NCBI RefSeq assembly: GCF_000429705.1
Contig: NZ_KE386941.1
Span: 1,786,781 to 1,850,780, forward strand
Source of the DNA: Alteribacter aurantiacus DSM 18675
GTDB lineage: Bacteria; Bacillota; Bacilli; Bacillales; Salisediminibacteriaceae
Direction: 5' to 3'
Length of the DNA: 64,000 nt
Under the pieces are notes generated by a model, which did no database searches, was not told where the DNA came from, and saw only the letters and a program-made list of their open reading frames with translations. This document shows positions 8,205-16,903 of this stretch, in pieces (the stretch's first letter is position 1; each line of letters starts with the position of its first letter). The translations under genes and the position numbers were made by a program.

Positions 8205-9536
8205 ATGAATGCGCTTACAAATATAACAACTCGGATGATGCAGCGGTACCTTCCGGATCCATTTTTGTTCGTTATTGTTTTGACATTTGTTGTTTTCGGG
8301 CTCGGACTGCTTCTCACACCAAGTACTCCTATGGACATGGTGGCTCACTGGGGCGGGGGGTTTTGGGACCTACTTGAGTTTGCCATGCAGATGGTTTTGA
8401 TTCTTGTAACCGGGTATGTTCTTGCTTCAAGTCCGTTTTTTAAACGCGTCCTTCAACGGCTAGCGAGCCTTGCGAAATCTCCTGGACAGGCTATTGTCAT
8501 CGTAACTCTCGTTTCTCTTATGGCAAGCTGGATTAACTGGGGATTCGGACTTGTAATCGGTGCGCTCTTTGCAAAGGAACTGGCAAAAAAGGTGACCACC
8601 GTGGACTACCGTCTACTCATAGCCAGTGCTTACAGTGGATTTATTGTGTGGCACGGAGGACTGGCAGGTTCCGTTCCGCTGACGGTTGCCACAAGTGGAA
8701 ACTTTACTGAGGATCTGATCGGGCTCATCCCAACCAGCGAAACGATCTTTGCCCCTTTTAACCTAATTATAGTAGCGGCTCTGTTTATTACTGTGCCGAT
8801 TCTCAATCGCCTGATGATGGATCAAAATAAAGCTGTTAACGTGGATCCGTCCCTGTTGGAAGACGACGAAACAGCGGCGACTGTCGAAGATGACCTTCTT
8901 GGTACAGACGAGCTGACGCCGGCGAAACGGCTGGAGCGAAGCAGGCTTGTTTCTCTTGTAACAGGGATTATGGGGATCATTTTCCTTATCTATTACCTTG
9001 TGCAAAACGGATTCGATCTGAACTTGAACATCGTTAACTTCCTGTTTTTATTCCTCGGTATTCTCTTACACGGGACGCCGCAAAATTTCCTGAATAGTGT
9101 GGGCAGTGCGGTGAAAAATGCGGGCGGCATTATTATTCAGTTTCCATTCTACGCAGGCATCATGGGGATGATGGTAGCCTCAGGGCTAGCAGCGGATGTT
9201 TCCCAGTGGTTTGTGAGCATTTCCAACGAAACCACGTTTCCTCTCTTTGCATTCATGAGTGCAGGAATCGTTAACTTTTTCGTTCCTTCCGGAGGTGGCC
9301 AGTGGGCCGTCCAGGGACCAATCATGCTAACAGCCGGCGGTGAACTTGGCGTCGACGCTGCAAAAACCGCGATGGCTGTTGCGTGGGGAGATGCGTGGAC
9401 GAACATGATTCAGCCGTTCTGGGCACTACCCGCACTTGCCATTGCCGGTCTGAAGGCCCGAGATATCATGGGCTTTTGTGTGATCGTTCTATTTTTGAGC
9501 GGGATCATTATTGGGCTAGGACTGGTACTGCTTTAA
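8205..9536 (+). CDS. short-chain fatty acid permease (AtoE family)
   Basis: A 443-residue inner-membrane transporter with about 11-12 helices. The N-terminus (RMMQRYLPDPFLFVIVLT), the conserved SWINWGFGLVIGA stretch and the NFFVPSGGGQWAVQGP motif are characteristic of the AtoE / TIGR00366 short-chain fatty acid transporters. It should take up acetoacetate or short fatty acids. No CoA-transferase or thiolase genes lie nearby, so its pathway partners are elsewhere. The start has only a modest site (GAAAGGTTG). Confidence 0.85.
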   Translation: MNALTNITTRMMQRYLPDPFLFVIVLTFVVFGLGLLLTPSTPMDMVAHWGGGFWDLLEFAMQMVLILVTGYVLASSPFFKRVLQRLASLAKSPGQAIVIVTLVSLMASWINWGFGLVIGALFAKELAKKVTTVDYRLLIASAYSGFIVWHGGLAGSVPLTVATSGNFTEDLIGLIPTSETIFAPFNLIIVAALFITVPILNRLMMDQNKAVNVDPSLLEDDETAATVEDDLLGTDELTPAKRLERSRLVSLVTGIMGIIFLIYYLVQNGFDLNLNIVNFLFLFLGILLHGTPQNFLNSVGSAVKNAGGIIIQFPFYAGIMGMMVASGLAADVSQWFVSISNETTFPLFAFMSAGIVNFFVPSGGGQWAVQGPIMLTAGGELGVDAAKTAMAVAWGDAWTNMIQPFWALPALAIAGLKARDIMGFCVIVLFLSGIIIGLGLVLL

Positions 9537-9538
9537 TT

Positions 9539-9576
9539 AAAAAAAGAGAGCTGCTCTTGTGCGGCTCTCTTTTTTA
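9539..9576 (+). terminator. terminator after the AtoE-family gene
   Basis: AAAAAGAGAGC and GCTCTCTTTTT form an 11-bp stem around a 12-nt loop, ending in a T-run. Confidence 0.85.
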
Positions 9577-9677
9577 CCCTTGAGTCAGTAAATTCTCAGG
9601 AAGGAACAGAAGTGTAGTCAATGAGGTTGGGCAACCACATCCTTTAGTTCTATCACTATCACTCTGTTGTTCTATCA

Positions 9678-9977
9678 TTACGATTGTCTTCTCACTAAAT
9701 TGATTTTCTCCACCCATTCTTCACGCTTATTTACTACTAATTTATATTCTTTGCCACTTATGGTTGTAACAAGCAATCCATTCGGTGCAATCAGATATGT
9801 ATTTCTTGTTGTAACATTGGCAATATCTTTTAAATCTATCACAGTCTCTTTACTTTGAAAGTTAATCCTATGAGGGCGATGAATTAAGGCATGCTTTGTT
9901 AAAAATAATTTCCCGCCAACGCCTTCAATCCCTTTGAAGAGATTGGCATGTCCTTCATACTCATATTCTTCCGGCAT
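9678..9977 (-). CDS. GRAM-domain protein
   Basis: A 99-residue soluble protein made almost entirely of one GRAM-like (PH-fold) domain: GHANLFKGIEGVGGKLFLT, then ALIHRPHRINF, then LLVTTISGKEYKLVV. Bacterial single-domain GRAM proteins are common in Bacillus and usually uncharacterised; membrane or lipid binding is the general expectation. ATG at 9977 follows AGGGAGAG; the upstream ATG at 10001 has no binding site. It follows the ASCH gene by 27 bp and may be its operon partner. Confidence 0.7.
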   Translation of the reverse strand: MPEEYEYEGHANLFKGIEGVGGKLFLTKHALIHRPHRINFQSKETVIDLKDIANVTTRNTYLIAPNGLLVTTISGKEYKLVVNKREEWVEKINLVRRQS

Positions 9978-10004
9978 AAGATCTCTCCCTCTTCCGTTCA
10001 TTAT

Positions 10005-10457
10005 CTACTGTTTTGAATAGACATTCTCAAACCGTTCACATACAACTAACATATCTGGCGAAAATTCCATCTTATATTCTTTTAGTAATTTGGTAAAGAA
10101 CGATTCATGCGCTTCCCACCAAAAGCGATAGTCTCCTTCCCCTTCTGCTAAAGTAAATTCCTCAGTTACCTCATTCATAGGAACAATGTCAACAGATTGA
10201 GTTTGGATGACTGCGACAGGTTCTTCTTGACCATCTAGAACAATATTATATTCACCCACTTTGGGTAGAGATTCATTCTCTAACTCATAAAACAAGTAAC
10301 CAGAAGTTGTCGCAACCTTCTTTCCTTCGACAACTAAACTTGCCAACCAATCGGCAGAAGCTCCGAATTGAAAAGCATCTTTATATTCATTTCCAATCTT
10401 ATTATTTGTTAAGCAAAACTCATTCCAAAATTGCACTACCTTATCATTCATGACCAT
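10005..10457 (-). CDS. ASCH-domain protein
   Basis: A 150-residue protein with the ASCH/PUA-like fold: FQFGASADWLASLVVEGKK, KVATTSGYLFYELE, VGEYNIVLDGQEEPVAVIQT and the C-terminal EGDYRFWWEAHESFF are typical of the family. ASCH proteins are thought to bind RNA; some are amidohydrolases acting on modified cytidine. The start overlaps the end of the upstream nucleotidyltransferase-like gene by 10 bp, so the two are co-translated. Confidence 0.82.
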   Translation of the reverse strand: MVMNDKVVQFWNEFCLTNNKIGNEYKDAFQFGASADWLASLVVEGKKVATTSGYLFYELENESLPKVGEYNIVLDGQEEPVAVIQTQSVDIVPMNEVTEEFTLAEGEGDYRFWWEAHESFFTKLLKEYKMEFSPDMLVVCERFENVYSKQ

Positions 10458-11035
10458 TCATCCTTTACATAACTATGGTGAATCTTAATGTTATGCCAAG
10501 TCTTTTTCCAATTCTTCTTCCTGACTCTTTCTTCATAAATGTTAGCTCGTTCTTTCGTTTCTTTAAAATACGGTGTTGGCTTTATTTCTAAATTCAACAC
10601 ATCATCTATCCCACAAGGAGCAGTAAGAATAAGCCTGTTATTCTTGTCTATTTTCACTCCAAGAGCAGTTGCTGTCTCTGGAAATTTTGAAATTGCGTCC
10701 TCTGAAGAAGTATAAGGTGGAATATTATTGACAATGTGCATTCTGGCTTCGTTTTTAACCGACCAAGGTATATCAGGCAAAAGGGCTCGCAATTTACCTT
10801 CTAATTTCTTTTCGGTCATCTCATCAACATTTTCTTCGTCAAAATAGATAACATCTACATCTGGTAGATCCGTTCTCTTGTCAAAACCATGAAGCGTATC
10901 CCAAATTTTAGAGCGTACAAATCCTGCACATATCCACCAATCTGGCAAATTCAGTGTACTCGCAGCCTTAATGATTTCCATCATTCGACCATCATTTTGT
11001 ATTACATTTACGATATCTTCTTGGTTTTTCAACAC
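10448..11035 (-). CDS. nucleotidyltransferase-family protein (DUF925-like)
   Basis: A 195-residue protein of the NTP_transf_6 / DUF925 family: LPDWWICAGFVRSKIWDTLHG followed by the acidic DLPDVDVIYFDEEN, a metal-binding site of nucleotidyltransferase type. The TTG start at 11035 is supported by AAGGAGGAG 8 nt upstream. The physiological substrate is unknown. It is the first gene of a coupled pair with the ASCH protein, and perhaps a triplet with the GRAM protein. Confidence 0.8.
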   Translation of the reverse strand: MLKNQEDIVNVIQNDGRMMEIIKAASTLNLPDWWICAGFVRSKIWDTLHGFDKRTDLPDVDVIYFDEENVDEMTEKKLEGKLRALLPDIPWSVKNEARMHIVNNIPPYTSSEDAISKFPETATALGVKIDKNNRLILTAPCGIDDVLNLEIKPTPYFKETKERANIYEERVRKKNWKKTWHNIKIHHSYVKDEWS

Positions 11036-11192
11036 CTAATCTCCTCCTTACATACGAACGTACATTCTTATTGTATCATATTCATAAAGGATAGGGAGAT
11101 TATTCCATTGTTTGTTGAACTTGAACCGTAGTGACTTATCTTACAGATGCAAAATTTCTTAAGCTTGCGGCCAATGTATGAGTAAACCTCTG

Positions 11193-12491
11193 TTACGAGA
11201 CAATCGTAAATTTCTCTTCAAATGCCTTGGATTTTTTCTCTAAATCCTCCTCACTCGGAACGGCTTCTAAAATGGCCTGTTGATCGTACACCTTTCCACC
11301 CTTAATAATCGTGAAGATCTCCTTTGTATTTTTAATATTATCAAGGGGATTCTTCTCCAAGATCACAAGGTCAGCAAGGTAATTCTCCTTTATAAGCCCG
11401 ACATGCTGTAAACCAATCGACTGAGCTGCTTTATTTGTTGCAGCTTGAAGGGCTTCCATCTCCGTTAACCCTATCTCCACAAACAGCTCCAGCTCTCGAT
11501 GTAAACCCATCCCCGGGTATGTCCACACACCTGCTGGGCAATCTGTTCCTGCTACTACTGTTCCACCAAGATCATGATACGTTTTTGCTATCCGCTTAAT
11601 CGCATTATTTAAAAATCCCATATGTTCTTTATACATTTCTTCATTCTGGGCTAACTCTTTCCAATGCTCCGTTAACCCGCACGTCTTCGTAATCTCATTT
11701 TCAGGATCCCACGAATGTGGCATAAGTTGAATTTGATCAAACACAGTTAAGGTTGGACAAATCTTCACTTGATAGGCCAGTAACTTTTGGCAAACGTCAT
11801 CCACCTTCTCTTGGTTTATATTCTCCCAGTCAATATCAAACCCTTCAGCCTGCATGTTCCAGCCCCGATACATTGCCTGCACAATCCCTGAAGCATGCTC
11901 AAACCATGTAACCCCCAGTTCAGCTGCTTCCAAGGCGTTGATTGTTGAGTGAATAAGATCACAGCTTACTTCCAGATTATACTTTTTCGCTTCCTCAACC
12001 ACCGCTTTCATCACCGGCTTTGATAACAATCCATAAACTTTTATAAACTGTGCCCCTTCACGAACTTGCCTCCTCACTTCTTGTCTACCTTCTTCAGGGT
12101 CTTCTGTTACGAAATTTGCAATACCTGTCGGCCCCCACAGTCCAGGCGCACCATCAATCATACGATCTGCTGAATAGACACGCGGAGTTGGTGCATCGTT
12201 TTCAGCATGAATTAAATCTTCCAACTGAATAACATTTCCCGCTGTGTTTCTGACTGTAGTTACACCAGAAGCGACAAAATGCGGAGCAAAGCCATCTTTT
12301 ATATGACAGTGCATATCGATTAATCCGGGAATTACAAATTTTCCTTGCAAATCATACGTTTCATCGTATTTTTTACTCACTTCACCGCGGAAAATCTGTG
12401 TAATCCGCTCACCTTCAACTTCAATTGATCCCTGAAATACACTCTCTAATTCCACATCTATAATAGAAACGTTTTTTAATAAATACCCCAT
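11193..12491 (-). CDS. metal-dependent amidohydrolase (prolidase/imidazolonepropionase-like)
   Basis: A 432-residue cytosolic hydrolase with the amidohydrolase signatures in order: HxH in DMHCHIKDG (about residue 60), a likely carboxylated lysine in FIKVYG, two metal-binding histidines in LIHST and FEHASG, and the catalytic aspartate in VAGTDCPAG. It belongs to the branch that hydrolyses Xaa-Pro dipeptides, organophosphates or ring amides; the substrate cannot be read from sequence. AAGGGGGA precedes the ATG. No pathway genes adjoin. Confidence 0.82.
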   Translation of the reverse strand: MGYLLKNVSIIDVELESVFQGSIEVEGERITQIFRGEVSKKYDETYDLQGKFVIPGLIDMHCHIKDGFAPHFVASGVTTVRNTAGNVIQLEDLIHAENDAPTPRVYSADRMIDGAPGLWGPTGIANFVTEDPEEGRQEVRRQVREGAQFIKVYGLLSKPVMKAVVEEAKKYNLEVSCDLIHSTINALEAAELGVTWFEHASGIVQAMYRGWNMQAEGFDIDWENINQEKVDDVCQKLLAYQVKICPTLTVFDQIQLMPHSWDPENEITKTCGLTEHWKELAQNEEMYKEHMGFLNNAIKRIAKTYHDLGGTVVAGTDCPAGVWTYPGMGLHRELELFVEIGLTEMEALQAATNKAAQSIGLQHVGLIKENYLADLVILEKNPLDNIKNTKEIFTIIKGGKVYDQQAILEAVPSEEDLEKKSKAFEEKFTIVS

Positions 12492-12583
12492 TAGAAATCC
12501 CCCTTAGATTTGTGTATGTTTATAATTAAACAAAAGATTCATATAAATAGAGACTAGCTCTAAAAGCTTCTGAATTAATTGAA

Positions 12584-13060
12584 TTAAAATGGTAACTCAC
12601 TATCCCCAGGATCCTCATCCCATGTTTGAATCCATGCATTCGGGCATCGCTGTTTTAATTCAGTGATAAACTCTCTTTTTTCTCTTGGTGATATTTTTAC
12701 ACTCCCAGCAACCGATGTTTTATAAAATATCTCAATAGCATCTCTTGAGGACAATATTCTATAACCAGTGAAAATATCTGTTGTAGGTGAAGCCTTCGAT
12801 ATATATTCATAAGGAATTCGGCTTCTTGAAAGTCCACCTTGTACTAATAAATAGTCTTGATAAAAAACATATTTAATTGAAAAGACGCCCCATAAACCAA
12901 AGCCAATGATTATTAAGAATGTAGAAGTTAGAAGTAGTACCCCTGTTAAATCAGTTCCACCTTCAAGGTATATTGGAAAAAAAGATGCCAATCCAATAAT
13001 GAGTAACACTAAGAGCATAAATTTAACAAAAAAGGTATCAATCTTGGAACGAAAAATCAA
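12584..13060 (-). CDS. membrane protein with bacterial PH domain (YyaB-like)
   Basis: A 158-residue protein: two hydrophobic helices (about 12-30 and 38-60), then a PH-like domain with YISKASPTTDIFTGYRILSS and KISPREKREFITELKQRCP. This matches the short YyaB-type PH proteins. TTG at 13060 has only a weak site of its own but overlaps the stop of an 11-codon frame that has an ideal one (see 13057-13092). A one-base frameshift in the TTTT run joining the two frames is an alternative explanation. Confidence 0.7.
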   Translation of the reverse strand: MIFRSKIDTFFVKFMLLVLLIIGLASFFPIYLEGGTDLTGVLLLTSTFLIIIGFGLWGVFSIKYVFYQDYLLVQGGLSRSRIPYEYISKASPTTDIFTGYRILSSRDAIEIFYKTSVAGSVKISPREKREFITELKQRCPNAWIQTWDEDPGDSELPF

Positions 13061-13092
13061 AAGGTCATCTCACCTGCCTTGTAGTTGTTCAA
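13057..13092 (-). CDS. 11-codon leader ORF coupled to the PH-domain gene
   Basis: A near-perfect ribosome binding site AGGAGGTGGGG (13100-13110) lies 7 nt before a TTG that opens LNNYKAGEMTF and stops at a TGA overlapping the TTG start of the next gene (TTGA). It probably loads ribosomes for the downstream gene, or marks a recent frameshift. Confidence 0.4.
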   Translation of the reverse strand: MNNYKAGEMTF

Positions 13093-13108
13093 GTAGAAAC
13101 CCCACCTC

Positions 13109-13243
13109 CTATTTTTCATTTTTATGTTGTTTGAGTAATTCAATTATCTCTCTATTTTGTTCATTCGCCTTGTTTAATTTACGCTCAATTGCAAATAACG
13201 TCGACATTAGTAGACCAAAAGCGATCAACCAGAAGATTAACAT
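13109..13243 (-). CDS. 44-residue single-helix membrane peptide
   Basis: An ATG after AAAGGAGATAG opens a 44-codon frame: one membrane helix (LIFWLIAFGLLMSTLFAI) followed by a charged coiled-coil-like tail (RKLNKANEQNREIIELLKQH). Small proteins of this shape are common in Bacillus beside PH-domain genes; the role is unknown. Its stop lies in the next leader's ribosome binding site, so it is in the same operon as the PH protein. Confidence 0.6.
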   Translation of the reverse strand: MLIFWLIAFGLLMSTLFAIERKLNKANEQNREIIELLKQHKNEK

Positions 13244-13331
13244 TGGACTATCTCCTTTTCTAGTACTTTAACGAAACTCCAATTTGTTTACGTACATTTA
13301 TTCACAACTACTACGTTTTAACGGCAATATT

Positions 13332-13631
13332 CTAAAATAAATACTCCTCTTTATCTGTAAATTCATAGATAAAAGGTGAAAATAAAAGAGCGATGAGCAT
13401 GATGGATATCACATAAATAAGCGCTCCAATAAGAGAATAAGGGTAAATAAAATGAATACCTACTAGCGTGAAAAAGGTAATAATAAAAGTTATAACTTGA
13501 GATTGCTGTAATTTTCTCTTCGTGATTTGTTGATGTAAACCACACCTTGGACATTCAATCTTTCGGAAATGTAACAGGAGTTCCTTCCACTTAAATGAGT
13601 ATCGACAGGACCAACATGTTGGCAACTTCAT
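13332..13631 (-). CDS. zinc-ribbon membrane protein (TIGR04104-like)
   Basis: A 99-residue protein with an N-terminal CxxC...CxxC zinc ribbon (CWSC at 6-9, CPRC at 28-31, with FKWKELLLHF between) and two membrane helices (about 47-65 and 68-90). This layout matches the Bacillus family of cxxc_20_cxxc proteins of unknown role. AAAGGAGG precedes the ATG. Confidence 0.72.
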   Translation of the reverse strand: MKLPTCWSCRYSFKWKELLLHFRKIECPRCGLHQQITKRKLQQSQVITFIITFFTLVGIHFIYPYSLIGALIYVISIMLIALLFSPFIYEFTDKEEYLF

Positions 13632-13791
13632 AAACTTAACCTCCTTTATTTATCCATTTCTCACATAAAGGACGACTCTACTTGTTCAAGTCCAAGAACT
13701 TTTCTTCCCATAATCTGTATATCCCAACTTTACTTTAACATAAGTATCCAAACACTTCTCTTTCAAACCGAACAAAATACGTTGACACAGC

Positions 13792-13834
13792 AAAAAGACG
13801 CATGTGATTTTGTAAAATCACGTGCGTCTTTATT
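13792..13834 (-). terminator. terminator of the HAD gene
   Basis: GACGCATGTGATTTT pairs with AAAATCACGTGCGTC (one G-T mismatch); on the minus strand it is followed by a T-run. Confidence 0.85.
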
Positions 13835-13874
13835 TGCTAATTAAACCTATCAGCCTTCTGTTTTTTCCAGAAAA

Positions 13875-14699
13875 CTAAAACTTCACACTACCGGCCCAAT
13901 CCATGATTCGGTTTACGTGAGTGAGGTTTTCATGTTCGGTTGTTTGACTTCCGCCTGAAATGTAGATGGCTTTCATTTCTTGTAAGAGTGCTGGGGCAAT
14001 TTCATTAATGAAGTTATCTCCAACAGATACCGTTTCGGAAGGTTTCACGCCGTACTCTTTTGTAAGTTCGTTGAAGTAGTGGTCCGTCAGGCTCGGCTTT
14101 TTAGCGGATGTTACCACTTTTGAAAATACACCTTCAAGATCGAGCTCACTGAACAAGCGGCCAACATCATCGGCATCGCTGTTTGTCATAAGAACGATGT
14201 TCGTTCGTTCCTTCAATTGAAGGAGAAACTTACGAAGTCCTGGAATTGGATCGAGTTGGAATTCGTCTGTGACCATGTATTCTTTCGTTTCACAATAGCG
14301 AGTGTAGCAATCTTTCACACCATAATGCTTGGCACATGCAAACGGGAGCCACCAGCCGTCCCCAATCGCTACGATCGTTTCGAAGTCGAATTCAAGGTCC
14401 CCTTGATATGTCTCTTTTACCTTTTCACTAGGCCACTCCGATCCGTCCCAATTGTGCGCTTCGACTACACTCAACGTCATGGGATCGACAGTTAAGATGG
14501 CGTCTTCTACTACATCGTATGCTTTTCCAACTTCAAGCACGTGCTCCCCATTTTTGGATCGTTCATAGTCGCGCCAAAACGCTTCTTTATTTTCTTCTGC
14601 AACATCTATTGAAAGACGCTTCGCATAATAATCGAAGTGGTCGGTTCCTTCATATAACGTTCCGTCCAAATCAAAGATATATAGTTTTTCAAGCCCCAT
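13875..14699 (-). CDS. HAD-superfamily hydrolase
   Basis: A 274-residue HAD phosphatase with all four motifs: FDLDGTL (Asp10, Asp12), VLMTNSDADD, a lysine in TSAKKP and VGDNFINEIAPA. A larger-than-usual cap of about 120 residues lies between motifs I and II. The substrate is unknown; it is distinct from PhoB-type secreted phosphatases. It lies divergently upstream of phnD, sharing a 300-bp gap, so Pho control is possible but not shown. Confidence 0.78.
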   Translation of the reverse strand: MGLEKLYIFDLDGTLYEGTDHFDYYAKRLSIDVAEENKEAFWRDYERSKNGEHVLEVGKAYDVVEDAILTVDPMTLSVVEAHNWDGSEWPSEKVKETYQGDLEFDFETIVAIGDGWWLPFACAKHYGVKDCYTRYCETKEYMVTDEFQLDPIPGLRKFLLQLKERTNIVLMTNSDADDVGRLFSELDLEGVFSKVVTSAKKPSLTDHYFNELTKEYGVKPSETVSVGDNFINEIAPALLQEMKAIYISGGSQTTEHENLTHVNRIMDWAGSVKF

Positions 14700-14848
14700 T
14701 CCCTACACTCTCCCTCTATCAATTTCAACTAACACTACTGTTTAGAGTAATATGTTTCCGACCCTTTCGCAAGGTTCTACAGCATTTTACCCAAAAAGGA
14801 ATCGATCCTTGTCGAAGTGCGATAAAAATGAACGAAAGATGACCCTTT

Positions 14849-14906
14849 TGTAAAATTTGTAAAGGTACTGTGGATTTCTGTAAAGGTTCGGTTAGGAAAC
14901 GGTAAA
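14849..14906 (-). promoter_or_regulatory. candidate Pho box upstream of phnD
   Basis: TGTAAA at 14849, 14858 and 14879, TGTGGA at 14869 and GGTAAA at 14901 are complements of the PhoP hexamer TT(A/T/C)ACA, spaced roughly 10-11 bp on the non-coding strand. A -10-like TATAGT lies at about 14910 and the phnD start 90 bp further on. The matching array at pstS makes PhoP control plausible. Confidence 0.55.
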
Positions 14907-14999
14907 AGCTATAGTCTTGACGAATTCCTTCCTGCATAATGACATCTGTAAGCCAAAAACTTACATACTTTGAAAATGAGAAAAGAGGGGTTTTGCAAG

Positions 15000-15995
15000 A
15001 TGAAGAAGTTATTCACAGTATTAATGTCTTCTGTTATTGCTGTAGGGTTGGTTGCCTGCGGCGAGAGTGAAGGAGCACAAGAAGAAACAACGTCAAATGA
15101 CACAACGGATACGGAAGAAACAACGGAAGACGATGATGCGTCTGAAGATGACGCTTCTGAAGAGGAAGAAGAAGCAACTGACCGTCCCGATTCCATCACA
15201 ATGGGATTTGTTCCATCTACTGATTCCGATCAAATTGCAGCAACTGTAGAACCACTTGCAGAGCGCCTTTCTGAAGAACTAGGTATTGAAGTTGAAGGTA
15301 CAGTGATGACGAACTACTCCGCTCTGGTTGAAGCGATGGGTAGTGGACAAGTTCAAGTTGGTTTCATTCCAGCATTCGCTTATGTACTAGCGAGCGAGCG
15401 TCATGACATTGAAGTTATTCTTAAGTCCATCCGTAACGGTGAAGACAGCTACCGCGCTCAGTACTCTGTAAGAGCTGACTCCGGTATTGAGAGTTTGGAA
15501 GACCTTGAAGGTAAAGTTTGGGCATTCCCTGACGTTGCTTCTACAAGTGGATACCTCTTCCCAGCGACTCAACTTCGCACGGAGCTGGGTGTAGATGAAG
15601 ATGATTTCTTCGCTGACCTACTTGAAGCAGGTTCTCACGATAACGCATTAATCACAGTACTTGAAGGAAACGCAGACGTAGCTACGACGTTTGAAGATGC
15701 TCGCGGCGTTATTGCGGATGACTACCCTGAAGTATTCGACGAAGAAACAGGTCTTGTACAACTTGCATTTACTGAGGCAATTCCAAACGACACGATCTCT
15801 GTGATCCCTGGTCTTGGTAGCTTCAAAGATGAAATCCAAGCAGCATTCATGGCTTTCAACGATGACGAAGAGATGATCGAAATCATGCAAGAAGTTTACC
15901 GTTGGGACGGCATTTCAGAAGCTCAAGACGGTGACTACGACATCGTACGTGAAGCTTACGAGCTATTCTCTGACGAAGTCGATCCACTTAACTAA
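15000..15995 (+). CDS. phnD: phosphonate/phosphate-type ABC transporter substrate-binding lipoprotein
   Basis: A 331-residue lipoprotein. The signal peptide ends LVAC (Cys20). A very acidic, Thr/Asp/Glu-rich tether (about 22-60) precedes the PhnD fold: ITMGFVPSTDSDQIAATVEP, TNYSALVEAMGSGQVQVGFI, VWAFPDVASTSGYLFP. It captures phosphonate, phosphite or phosphate outside the membrane for PhnC/PhnE. No C-P lyase or phosphite dehydrogenase genes are in the window, so the ligand is open. ATG at 15000 follows AGAGGGG; the in-frame ATG at 14970 lacks a site. The acidic tether suits a high-salt or alkaline habitat. Confidence 0.9.
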   Translation: MKKLFTVLMSSVIAVGLVACGESEGAQEETTSNDTTDTEETTEDDDASEDDASEEEEEATDRPDSITMGFVPSTDSDQIAATVEPLAERLSEELGIEVEGTVMTNYSALVEAMGSGQVQVGFIPAFAYVLASERHDIEVILKSIRNGEDSYRAQYSVRADSGIESLEDLEGKVWAFPDVASTSGYLFPATQLRTELGVDEDDFFADLLEAGSHDNALITVLEGNADVATTFEDARGVIADDYPEVFDEETGLVQLAFTEAIPNDTISVIPGLGSFKDEIQAAFMAFNDDEEMIEIMQEVYRWDGISEAQDGDYDIVREAYELFSDEVDPLN

Positions 15996-16016
15996 TTAAT
16001 CATCTGATGACAATAG

Positions 16017-16049
16017 GAAAAAGAGGAGAAGATCTCTTCTCCTCTTTTC
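16017..16049 (+). promoter_or_regulatory. phnD-phnC intergenic hairpin
   Basis: GAAAAAGAGGAGAAG and CTTCTCCTCTTTTC form a near-perfect long stem around ATCT. The T-run after it is short, so it is more likely a 3'-stabiliser or partial attenuator that keeps phnD mRNA in excess over the permease genes than a full stop. Confidence 0.6.
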
Positions 16050-16114
16050 TATGTCTCGCTTTTATAAAAGGGGAACTTTTCCACTTACACAACTTACAGG
16101 GGGTTTACAAACCA

Positions 16115-16903
16115 ATGATCGAATTTAAAAATACGTCACTTGTTTATCCAAACGGCACGCAAGGACTTAAAGATGTAAACATCAAAATCAACGAAGGCGA
16201 ATTTGTTGTCATCGTCGGACTCTCAGGAGCCGGTAAATCCACACTCATCCGAAGTGTAAACCGCATGGTGACGCCGACCGATGGCGAACTTCTCGTAGAC
16301 GGCGAAGATATTCTTTCCTATAACGGACGCCAGCTTCGCGATCTTCGTACAAAAGTAGGAATGATCTTTCAAAACTACAACCTCGTAAAGCGATCGACTG
16401 TAATGAAAAACGTCATCGCCGGTCGGCTTGGCCATACGGGCACAATGCGCAGTATCTTAAACCTATATTCCAATGAAGATAAATCACTTGCATACCACAA
16501 CTTGCAGCGTGTTAACATCTCTGAAAAAGTACACTCTCGCGCCGATGAACTTAGTGGTGGTCAGCAGCAACGTGTAAGTATTGCACGAGTGTTAACGCAA
16601 CAACCAAAAGTCATTCTTGCCGACGAGCCAGTAGCGAGTCTTGACCCTCCTACTTCTCACCAGGTCATGACGTATCTAAGAAAAGTAAACAAAGAAGACA
16701 AAATTACGACCCTTGTAAACTTGCACTTTATTGATATGGCAATGGAATATGCGGACCGTATTATCGGCATGCGCGCCGGTGAGGTTGTATTTGATGGTCC
16801 GGCTAGTACGGTAACTGAAAAGACATTCGAAGAAATTTATGGGCGTAAGATTCGTGAAGAAGACATGGTAGGAGGAGATGAAGATGACGAAAACAACGGC
16901 TAA
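16115..16903 (+). CDS. phnC: phosphonate/phosphate-type ABC transporter ATPase
   Basis: A 262-residue ABC ATPase: Walker A GLSGAGKST (35-43), Q-loop FQNYNLV, signature [15 protein letters not shown], Walker B VILADEPVASLDP and switch histidine in VNLHFIDMA. Family features are those of PhnC. ATG at 16115 is preceded by ACAGGGGG; the frame is open further upstream but through the hairpin region. It energises the two PhnE permeases. Confidence 0.92.
   Translation: MIEFKNTSLVYPNGTQGLKDVNIKINEGEFVVIVGLSGAGKSTLIRSVNRMVTPTDGELLVDGEDILSYNGRQLRDLRTKVGMIFQNYNLVKRSTVMKNVIAGRLGHTGTMRSILNLYSNEDKSLAYHNLQRVNISEKVHSRADELSGGQQQRVSIARVLTQQPKVILADEPVASLDPPTSHQVMTYLRKVNKEDKITTLVNLHFIDMAMEYADRIIGMRAGEVVFDGPASTVTEKTFEEIYGRKIREEDMVGGDEDDENNG

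Noticed and set aside
8205..9536. C4-dicarboxylate or lactate permease
   Set aside because: The SWINWGFG and PSGGGQWAVQ motifs fit the AtoE family better.
14909..15199. Ser/Asp-rich minus-strand frame
   Set aside because: Antisense of the acidic phnD tether; low complexity mirrors the coding strand.
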